A stretch of 6,088 nt of DNA, from assembly GCA_013151785.1 (NCBI GenBank), contig JAADHP010000187.1, forward strand, positions 1-6,088, written 5' to 3'. The DNA comes from Nitrospirota bacterium (GTDB taxonomy: Bacteria > Nitrospirota > Thermodesulfovibrionia > Thermodesulfovibrionales > JdFR-85). Position 1 is the stretch's first letter; every line of letters begins with the position of its first letter. The translations under genes and the position numbers were made by a program. Of this stretch, positions 1-5,308 are shown piece by piece. The notes under the pieces were generated by a model. The model did no database searches, was not told the origin of the DNA, and saw only the letters and a program-made list of their open reading frames with translations.

Positions 1-171
1 CCTGATCTTCATCAGGAGAGGTTTATTTCAGCATTTTTTAAGATTCTGAATCTGATTCGGGATGACACGAAAAAAGACATTTTTAACATTGCACAGAATG
101 ATATTGTGCCGGCAAACAAAGGTCAGAGAGACTTGCAACTTCCTGATTCCAAGTGGATTGCGGGTTTTTGA
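1..171 (+). CDS. C-terminal end of an unidentified protein (partial, cut by left edge)
   Basis: An open frame enters from the left edge in frame 1 and stops at TGA 169-171, giving 56 residues. The peptide looks protein-like: a hydrophobic, probably helical stretch (FISAFFKILNLI) is followed by a charged segment with DDTKKD and a tail ending SKWIAGF. I do not recognise the family and assign no function. The frame could be a chance opening, but its length without a stop, the + strand orientation and the 30-nt gap to queD fit the end of an upstream co-transcribed gene. A perfect 6-bp inverted repeat with a 4-nt loop lies at positions 1-16 inside this frame. Confidence 0.45.
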   Translation, partial: PDLHQERFISAFFKILNLIRDDTKKDIFNIAQNDIVPANKGQRDLQLPDSKWIAGF

Positions 172-201
172 ATAGTTTTATATAAAAGAGGGAAGAAATT
201 T

Positions 202-573
202 ATGTATGAGCTTACAATAGAGACAAATTTCTCTGCAGCCCATCAGTTGAGGGGCTACAAGGGCAAGTGCGAAGAGTTACATGGCCATAACTGGAAGGTA
301 CAGGTTCATGTGACTGCAGAGAGGTTGAATGAGATTGATATTGCAATTGATTTTCATGAACTGAAAAGATACACCAATGAGATAATCTCCCAGCTTGATC
401 ACTCTTTTCTGAATGATATTTTCCCCTTTACAGAGAGAAATCCCTCTTCCGAAAACATAGCAAGATGGATATACGAGTCTCTGAAAAAGAAAATCAATAA
501 TGATAATGTAAGGGTATCGGCTGTAACTGTCTGGGAGTCTGAAACAGCTTCTGCAACGTATTATGAAGATTAA
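202..573 (+). CDS. queD: 6-carboxy-5,6,7,8-tetrahydropterin synthase (QueD / PTPS family)
   Basis: This 123-residue protein belongs to the 6-pyruvoyltetrahydropterin synthase family, which acts in the cytoplasm. QueD converts 7,8-dihydroneopterin triphosphate to 6-carboxytetrahydropterin, an early step toward queuosine and other 7-deazapurines. The zinc ligands are visible as His14 (FSAAH) and His27/His29 (LHGH). Cys23 sits in the CxxxHGH motif and Asp66-His67 (LDHSFLN) completes the catalytic set. Asp50-Phe51, the PSSEN segment (81-85) and Glu112 (VWES) are further family landmarks. Cys23 argues against the PTPS-III folate-type variant, in which Glu replaces it. Length matches E. coli QueD (about 120 residues). 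The ATG at 202 follows a GAGGGA-like Shine-Dalgarno (188-193) at good spacing. The 3' end overlaps the next gene by 11 nt. No other queuosine gene is in the window, so a role in another pterin pathway cannot be excluded. Confidence 0.9.
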   Translation: MYELTIETNFSAAHQLRGYKGKCEELHGHNWKVQVHVTAERLNEIDIAIDFHELKRYTNEIISQLDHSFLNDIFPFTERNPSSENIARWIYESLKKKINNDNVRVSAVTVWESETASATYYED

Positions 574-1903
574 AGAGGAATTTGCTAACAGGATAATAGA
601 GGCAGCCATAGAGTATGGTGCTGAAAAGGCAGAGGTTTATATTATAAGGGCCAGGTCTCTCTCTGTTGAGTCAAAAAATCAGGAGATTGACTCCCTTGAC
701 ACATCCTCTGATTTTGGTTATTCCCTCAGGATAGTAAGAGAGGGAAGGCCAGGGTTTTCCTATTCCACCTCAGAAAGTGATTGGCGGTCCGTGGTAGAGG
801 ATGCCCTTGATACAGCAAGATTCACAGAAAGAGACCTTTCAATTGATATAGCCGAACCACTGGAGGATGAGGATATAGAAATCTATGACCCTGATGTTGC
901 ATCAGCTGATGAATCAAGGGTCTTCGAGTGTGCAAGGATTGTTGAAGATGCGGCATTCAGAACAGACCCCAGAGTAAAAAGGATAAGGAAGTCCGAGGTG
1001 TCTTTCTCAGAGACAGAGGTTTTGATATCCAACTCCAGAGGCCTGCTGAAGAGCTATAGAAGTACTGCTGTAACTGCCCAGTTGATGCTTGCTGCAGAGA
1101 ACAACGGTGAGGCTCAGATGGGCTGGGGCTATGAGAGTGGACGATTCCTCAGAGGCGTTGATTTCAAGAGGGTAGGGCAGGAGGCAGCCCTGAGGGCTGT
1201 CAGGCTACTTGGAGCAAAAAGGGCTGAAACAACAAAGGGATTTGTGTTGTTTGAGTCTTCAGTAGCATCAGAGCTTTTAAGCATACTCTCTTCTTCCTTT
1301 TCTTCCGAGAATGTACAGAAGGGGAAATCGATGCTTATAAATAAAAAGAATGAAAAGGTCTTTTCAGAATTGATCTGTATCATTGATAATCCTCTGTTGA
1401 ATGAATATACGGGCAGTAGACCCTTTGACGCCGAAGGGATTCCTTCAAGAAAAAACATTGTTGTTGACAGGGGGGTTCTGAAGGGATATCTTTATAATCT
1501 CTATACTGCCAACAGGGAAAAGGTCAAATCCACGGGGAATGCAATCAGGGCAGGTATCCAGTCTCCTCCATCTGTAGGCATTTCTAATTTTTACATTGAA
1601 TCCTCCTCAGCCGATCATGTCAAGCCTTATCAAGAGCTTGTTGAATCTATTGATACAGGGCTAATCGTTACAGAGGCAATGGGCATGCATACAGCCAATC
1701 CCATTACTGGCGAGTTTTCTGTAGGAGTTACAGGCCTGTGGGTGAAAAATGGTAAAATAGAGCACCCAGTGAAAGAGGCTGCCATTTCTGGAAATATTAT
1801 GGAACTTTTTAACAGGGTTGTGGGGTTTAGTGACAGGGTCAGATTCTATGGCAGGGTGGGCAGCCCTGATATATTGATAGAAGGTGTTGATATAAGTGGG
1901 TAG
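563..1903 (+). CDS. pmbA: TldD/PmbA family metalloprotease subunit, TldE (PmbA) type
   Basis: This 446-residue protein matches E. coli PmbA/TldE in length (about 450) and layout. TldD and TldE form a cytoplasmic heterodimeric protease that degrades unfolded peptides and, in E. coli, matures microcin B17 and acts on the CcdA antitoxin. Family landmarks are SRPFDAEG (285-292), the STGNA segment (323-327), and EAMGMHTANPITGEFS (about 371-386) followed by GLWVKNGKIEHPV. I see no HExxxH zinc motif, which marks the TldD subunit, so this is the non-catalytic TldE type. ATG 563 is the only usable start upstream: the frame is closed by TAA at 524-526 and no ATG, GTG or TTG lies between. No Shine-Dalgarno precedes it, and its first 11 nt overlap queD, so translation probably depends on ribosomes ending queD. 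The TldD partner must be encoded elsewhere. Subfamily assignment rests on remembered motifs. Confidence 0.88.
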   Translation: MKIKEEFANRIIEAAIEYGAEKAEVYIIRARSLSVESKNQEIDSLDTSSDFGYSLRIVREGRPGFSYSTSESDWRSVVEDALDTARFTERDLSIDIAEPLEDEDIEIYDPDVASADESRVFECARIVEDAAFRTDPRVKRIRKSEVSFSETEVLISNSRGLLKSYRSTAVTAQLMLAAENNGEAQMGWGYESGRFLRGVDFKRVGQEAALRAVRLLGAKRAETTKGFVLFESSVASELLSILSSSFSSENVQKGKSMLINKKNEKVFSELICIIDNPLLNEYTGSRPFDAEGIPSRKNIVVDRGVLKGYLYNLYTANREKVKSTGNAIRAGIQSPPSVGISNFYIESSSADHVKPYQELVESIDTGLIVTEAMGMHTANPITGEFSVGVTGLWVKNGKIEHPVKEAAISGNIMELFNRVVGFSDRVRFYGRVGSPDILIEGVDISG

Positions 1904-2081
1904 TCTGCAAAAATCCTGATAGAGGTATTTGAGGTTCTTGAAAGGTTGTTGAGGTAATCTTGTATGTAGAAGTTGTTTTTGAGATTTTAGGCCTTCATCA
2001 AAGACCCCGATGACCTGTAATGCCTCAGGTGCCTTTACAAATAGAGAAAAACTTAAAATTAGTAAGAATACAGGAGGTTTT
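1904..2081 (+). promoter_or_regulatory. 178-nt spacer between tldE and the acyl-CoA dehydrogenase operon; probable promoter region
   Basis: No gene is supported here. The position, between two tightly packed gene sets, suggests that transcription of the dehydrogenase operon starts within it. No stem followed by a T-run is visible, so I see no intrinsic terminator for the upstream genes. The best promoter-like pair is TTTACA (2034-2039) and TAAAAT (2054-2059), but the 14-nt spacer is too short for a normal sigma-70 promoter. TTGAAA (1938-1943) with TATGTA (1963-1968) has a 19-nt spacer and is also weak. A short inverted repeat, ACCTG (2013-2017) with CAGGT (2026-2030), and a directly repeated TTGAGGT (1929 and 1949) are present, and either could arise by chance. 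Confidence 0.3.
2072..2077 (+). promoter_or_regulatory. Shine-Dalgarno site that fixes the acyl-CoA dehydrogenase start
   Basis: A full AGGAGG lies 4 nt before ATG 2082. The next gene, etfB, has the same AGGAGGTTTT context before its start. An in-frame ATG at 2010 would add 24 residues but has no ribosome binding site, and the added residues do not resemble the family's N-terminus. The site therefore supports translation from 2082. Confidence 0.85.
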
Positions 2082-3239
2082 ATGGATTACTTTTTCACCG
2101 AAGAACAGAAGATGATACAGGAACTGGCACGTCAGATTGCTGAGGAAAAGGTTGTGCCTGTAAGGGCAGAACTTGATGAGAAAGAGGAATTCCCCCACGA
2201 GATAATGAAGGTTCTTGCCCAGTCAGACATGTTCGGAATCTTTATTCCTGAAGAGTATGGTGGCCTTGGCATGGGTGCACTTGAACTATGTATTGCCGTA
2301 GAGGAACTCAGCAGGGCATGTCTTGGAGTTTCCACAAGTTATGCAGCAAATGCCCTTGGCACATACCCCATATTGTTATTCGGCACAGAGGAACAGAAGA
2401 AGAAATATCTTCCGGATATAGCATCGGGCAAACGGCTTGTTGCCTTTGCCCTCACTGAGGCCAATGCTGGTAGTGATGCCGCTGGTATCCAGACTACTGC
2501 AAAGAAGGATGGTGATTACTATATCCTGAATGGTACAAAACAGTGGATCACCAATGGTGGTGAAGCAGAGATATACACAGTAATTGCAATGACTGACCCT
2601 TCAAGAGGAGCACGTGGTGCCAGTGCCTTTATTGTGGAAAAAGGCACACCTGGATTCTCCTTTGGTAAAAAGGAGAAAAAGATGGGTATCCGTGCATCAG
2701 TAACAAGGGAGTTGATATTTGATAATTGTAAAGTCCCGAAGGAGAATATACTTGGTCGTGAAGGTATGGGATTTATTGTGGCAATGAAGACCCTTGACCA
2801 GTCAAGGGTTGGAGTGGGTGCACAGGGAGTCGGTGTGGCTCAGGGCGCCCTTGATGAGGCAATAAGGTTTGCCCGTCAGAGGGTGCAGTTTGGCAAGCCT
2901 GTAATAAGTTTCCAGGCAGTACAGCACATGCTTGCTGACATGGCCACCCTTACTGAGGCAGCCCGCTCACTTGTTTATTCTGTAGCCCGGTATGTTGACA
3001 GTGGTGCAAAGGACATATCAAAGCCTTCAGCCATGGCAAAGGTATTTGCCACTGATGTGGCAATGAAGGTCACCACAGATGCTGTTCAGGTAATGGGTGG
3101 CTCAGGTTATATGAGAGAGTATCCTGTTGAGAAGATGATGCGCGATGCCAAGATACTGCAGATATACGAGGGCACAAATCAGATACAGAGAAATGTAATC
3201 GGACAGGAATTGATTAAGGAGGCAGCAAGAAAGGGTTAA
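2082..3239 (+). CDS. Acyl-CoA dehydrogenase (short-chain/butyryl-CoA dehydrogenase-like)
   Basis: This 385-residue FAD flavoenzyme catalyses alpha,beta-dehydrogenation of an acyl-CoA, or the reverse enoyl-CoA reduction, exchanging electrons with an ETF. The N-terminal helical domain (about 1-115) starts MDYFFTEEQKMIQELAR. The middle beta domain carries LTEANAGSDA (124-133) and QWITNGG (154-160), which contact flavin and substrate. The C-terminal helical domain carries RVQFGKP (267-273), MGGSGYMREYP, and the catalytic base Glu363 in IYEGTNQIQRN. Length equals that of short- and medium-chain family members (about 380). The start at 2082 is chosen over an in-frame ATG at 2010 because of the AGGAGG site and because residue 1 then matches the family N-terminus. 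etfB begins 13 nt after the stop, so the ETF is almost certainly its electron partner. Chain-length specificity, and whether it works mainly in oxidation or reduction, cannot be read from the sequence. Confidence 0.93.
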   Translation: MDYFFTEEQKMIQELARQIAEEKVVPVRAELDEKEEFPHEIMKVLAQSDMFGIFIPEEYGGLGMGALELCIAVEELSRACLGVSTSYAANALGTYPILLFGTEEQKKKYLPDIASGKRLVAFALTEANAGSDAAGIQTTAKKDGDYYILNGTKQWITNGGEAEIYTVIAMTDPSRGARGASAFIVEKGTPGFSFGKKEKKMGIRASVTRELIFDNCKVPKENILGREGMGFIVAMKTLDQSRVGVGAQGVGVAQGALDEAIRFARQRVQFGKPVISFQAVQHMLADMATLTEAARSLVYSVARYVDSGAKDISKPSAMAKVFATDVAMKVTTDAVQVMGGSGYMREYPVEKMMRDAKILQIYEGTNQIQRNVIGQELIKEAARKG

Positions 3240-3244
3240 GGAGG
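3238..3244 (+). promoter_or_regulatory. Shine-Dalgarno site of etfB, overlapping the preceding stop codon
   Basis: AAGGAGG begins on the last two bases of the dehydrogenase TAA stop. It lies 5 nt before a TTG (3250) and 8 nt before ATG 3253. ATG 3253 gives the usual family N-terminus MKIVVCIKQ and normal spacing, so I prefer it. The TTG would add only one residue. Confidence 0.75.
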
Positions 3245-3252
3245 TTTTATTG

Positions 3253-4035
3253 ATGAAGATAGTTGTATGTATCAAACAGGTTCCTGATACCGCAGAGGTA
3301 AGGATAAATCCTGAGACGAATACACTTGTCAGAGACGGGGTGCCCAGTATTATTAACCCCTATGACCTGCATGCCCTTGAGGCAGGGCTGCAGATAAAGG
3401 AACTAACCGGTGGTACAGTGACTGCCTTAACAATGGGTCCACCCCAGGCTGAAGATGCCCTGCGAGAGGCGATTGCAATGGGTGTGGATGATGCTGTGCT
3501 TTTGACAGACAGGGCATTTGCTGGCTCTGATACATGGGCAACAGCTTATACCCTTTCAAGGGCTGTTAAGAAGATCGGTTTTGATATCATACTCTGTGGA
3601 AAACAGGCAATCGATGGTGATACTGCCCAGGTTGGTCCCGAGATGGCTGAGTTCCTGGACATTCCCCATATTGCCTATGTTAAGGCCATAGATGAGATCA
3701 GCACTGAGAGAATAAGGGTCAAGCGCATGATGGAAGAAGGATATGATATTGTAGAGTCACCAATTCCTGTATTGTTAACAGTGGTCAAGGAGATCAATGA
3801 GCCAAGGCTTCCCTCATTGAAAGGGAAGATGAGGGCAAAGAAGGCAGAGATAAAGAAACTCGGGTTTGATGCCCTGGAGACAGACGAGCACCTTGTGGGA
3901 CTGAAAGGCTCGCCAACCCAGGTAAAAGATATCTTTGCACCTGAGATGAAAAAAGACCGCAAGGTACTGAAAGGCTCCCCTGAAGAGATAGTGGAGCAGT
4001 TAATCGGGGTCTTAAAAGAGATGAAATGTCTGTAG
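3253..4035 (+). CDS. etfB: Electron transfer flavoprotein beta subunit, bifurcating-type motifs
   Basis: EtfB pairs with EtfA and moves electrons from or to the acyl-CoA dehydrogenase. The 260-residue protein opens MKIVVCIKQVPDT, and INPYDLHALEAGLQ (about 35-48) follows. GKQAIDGDTAQVGPE (116-130) is the nucleotide-binding segment, and VKEINEPRLPSLKGK (178-192) covers the EtfB signature. Two further segments, DRAFAGSDT (86-94) and GSPTQV (219-224), resemble what I recall of Acidaminococcus fermentans EtfB, a bifurcating ETF that binds FAD in place of AMP and oxidises NADH. The assignment as EtfB is firm; the bifurcating subtype is inferred from motif memory and from the ferredoxin domain on the partner. 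An array of 7-bp units begins at 4031, so it covers the last two bases of the final sense codon and the TAG stop, and it continues into the gap before etfA. Confidence 0.95.
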   Translation: MKIVVCIKQVPDTAEVRINPETNTLVRDGVPSIINPYDLHALEAGLQIKELTGGTVTALTMGPPQAEDALREAIAMGVDDAVLLTDRAFAGSDTWATAYTLSRAVKKIGFDIILCGKQAIDGDTAQVGPEMAEFLDIPHIAYVKAIDEISTERIRVKRMMEEGYDIVESPIPVLLTVVKEINEPRLPSLKGKMRAKKAEIKKLGFDALETDEHLVGLKGSPTQVKDIFAPEMKKDRKVLKGSPEEIVEQLIGVLKEMKCL

Positions 4036-4086
4036 CTTATAGCACATAGCCTATGGCCTATAGCGTATGACATATGGCGTATTGCC
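4031..4086 (+). repeat. Degenerate tandem 7-bp repeat, eight units, between etfB and etfA
   Basis: Eight consecutive 7-bp units start at 4031, 4038, 4045, 4052, 4059, 4066, 4073 and 4080. The consensus is TATRGCN. Units 2, 4, 5 and 7 match all six defined positions, and units 1, 3, 6 and 8 differ at one. The first unit includes the etfB stop codon; the last ends 28 nt before the etfA start. A 7-bp period does not preserve a reading frame, so the array is not coding in any sensible way. Partial self-complementarity (GCC and GGC within units, a CATATG palindrome) allows short hairpins in the mRNA. It resembles in kind the short tandemly repeated heptamers described in cyanobacteria, but the unit and origin here are unknown to me. 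Confidence 0.8.
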
Positions 4087-4101
4087 TGATAAAAACTCAT
4101 T

Positions 4102-4107
4102 GGGAGG
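4102..4107 (+). promoter_or_regulatory. Shine-Dalgarno site of etfA
   Basis: GGGAGG lies 7 nt before ATG 4115. It shows that etfA has its own strong ribosome binding site downstream of the heptamer array, so the 79-nt gap after etfB need not block its translation. Confidence 0.8.
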
Positions 4108-4114
4108 TTAATAT

Positions 4115-5308
4115 ATGCGTATAAAGGTTGATATCGAGTTATGCACAGGATGTGAGACATGTATTGACTCATGCCCCTATGATGCAATAGAGATGAAGGA
4201 TGACAAGGCATTTATCAATGAATACTGTCAGTTATGCAGGAACTGTCTGAATGCCTGTCCAGAAGGTGCAATAAAGGAGGTCGAGGGTGAGGAGCCTGTT
4301 GTAGCCGAAGACCTCTCCATATATAAAGGCGTGTGGGTCTTTGCAGAGCAACGTGAAGGACGTGTATCTGATGTGGCACTTGAGTTGCTTGGTGTGGGAA
4401 AGCAACTGTCTGAGCAGAGGGGCACAGAGTTGTCGGCTGTGCTCTTTGGTGCGGATTCCAGTGAGGCAGAGAGACTGATCCACTGGGGGGCTGACAGGGT
4501 TTACCATTGCGAGGACAGAATATTTGACAGATTCAATGATGATCCCTATGTTGACCTCCTTACAGTATTGATTAAGCGGTACAAACCCGAAATAGTTCTT
4601 GCAGGTGCCACACCAATTGGCAGATCCTTCATTCCTCGTGTGGCAGCGCGTCTGAAAACAGGACTTACAGCGGATTGTACATCACTCAAGATCGACCCTG
4701 AGACAGGCAATCTTCTCCAGATCAGGCCTGCCTTTGGTGGCAATATAATGGCAACCATACTCTGTCCAAACACCCGGCCTCAGATGGCTACTGTAAGGCC
4801 AAGGGTTATGAAGAAGGGAGTATTTGATGAATCAAGGACAGGAGAGATTATAAAGATAGATGCTGAAAACCTGAGGTGCAGAACCACGGTGATTGATACT
4901 GTCAAGGAGGAGTCAGAGACTACCTGCAATCTTCAGGAGGCAGACATTATTGTTTCAGGTGGTAGAGGTATTGGTGGTCCTGATGGTTTCAAGATGCTTG
5001 AAGAGCTTGCCAAGCTGCTTGACGGAGCGGTTGGTGCTTCCAGGGCTGCTGTTGATGAGGGATGGATATCATATGCACATCAGGTGGGACAGACGGGTAA
5101 GACTGTCTGTCCGAAGATATACATAGCCTGCGGGATTTCAGGTGCTGTGCAGCATCTTGTGGGCATGCAGTCCTCGGATGTTATCATTGCTATCAACAAG
5201 AATGAAGATGCTCCGATTTTCAGTGTGGCCAATTATGCTGTAGTAGGTGATGTAAAGGAGATCGTTCCAATGTTAATCAAAAAGCTGAAAGAGGTGAAAG
5301 GTCTATGA
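4115..5308 (+). CDS. etfA: Electron transfer flavoprotein alpha subunit with N-terminal 2[4Fe-4S] ferredoxin domain
   Basis: This 397-residue protein is about 65 residues longer than an ordinary EtfA because of an N-terminal ferredoxin domain. Eight cysteines in two CxxCxxCxxxCP motifs, Cys10/13/16/20 and Cys38/41/44/48, should bind two [4Fe-4S] clusters. The ETF alpha domain begins near Tyr70 (YKGVWVFAEQ) and contains LKTGLTADCT (180-189) and FGGNIMA. The FAD domain has SGGRGIGG (281-288), GASRAAVDEGW, HQVGQTGKT (322-330) and the EtfA signature around CGISGAVQHLVGMQ (339-352), ending INKNEDAPIF. No family residue that I can judge is missing. The same fusion occurs in CarE of Acetobacterium woodii caffeyl-CoA reductase, where electrons pass between NADH, ferredoxin and an enoyl-CoA. 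With EtfB it would form the cytoplasmic partner of the upstream dehydrogenase. The stop overlaps the fabD start as ATGA. Confidence 0.95.
   Translation: MRIKVDIELCTGCETCIDSCPYDAIEMKDDKAFINEYCQLCRNCLNACPEGAIKEVEGEEPVVAEDLSIYKGVWVFAEQREGRVSDVALELLGVGKQLSEQRGTELSAVLFGADSSEAERLIHWGADRVYHCEDRIFDRFNDDPYVDLLTVLIKRYKPEIVLAGATPIGRSFIPRVAARLKTGLTADCTSLKIDPETGNLLQIRPAFGGNIMATILCPNTRPQMATVRPRVMKKGVFDESRTGEIIKIDAENLRCRTTVIDTVKEESETTCNLQEADIIVSGGRGIGGPDGFKMLEELAKLLDGAVGASRAAVDEGWISYAHQVGQTGKTVCPKIYIACGISGAVQHLVGMQSSDVIIAINKNEDAPIFSVANYAVVGDVKEIVPMLIKKLKEVKGL

Noticed and set aside
1..16. Perfect 6-bp inverted repeat with 4-nt loop (CCTGAT / ATCAGG) at the window edge
   Set aside because: It lies inside an open frame, has no T-run after it, and upstream sequence is missing, so it cannot be called a terminator or regulatory hairpin.
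158..186. Promoter-like pair TTGCGG and TATAAA with 17-nt spacing before queD
   Set aside because: The expected start of transcription would fall at about 193, at the end of the Shine-Dalgarno site, leaving too short a leader, and the -35 box matches the consensus poorly.
277..609. Minus-strand open frame of 110 codons across queD and the start of tldE
   Set aside because: It is antisense to two well-identified genes, has no ribosome binding site of note and no recognisable protein features.
2013..2030. ACCTG / CAGGT inverted repeat in the spacer before the acyl-CoA dehydrogenase
   Set aside because: A 5-bp stem with an 8-nt loop and no following T-run is too weak for a terminator, and a single short inverted repeat does not support an operator call.
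4031..4086. The repeat array considered as a CRISPR or an intrinsic terminator
   Set aside because: Units are 7 bp with no spacers, which excludes CRISPR. No strong GC stem with a T-run is present, and etfA downstream has its own ribosome binding site within the same operon.
3675..4211. Long open frame on the minus strand (178 codons)
   Set aside because: It runs antisense to etfB, through the heptamer array and into etfA. The translation has low-complexity, repeat-derived residues and no family likeness.
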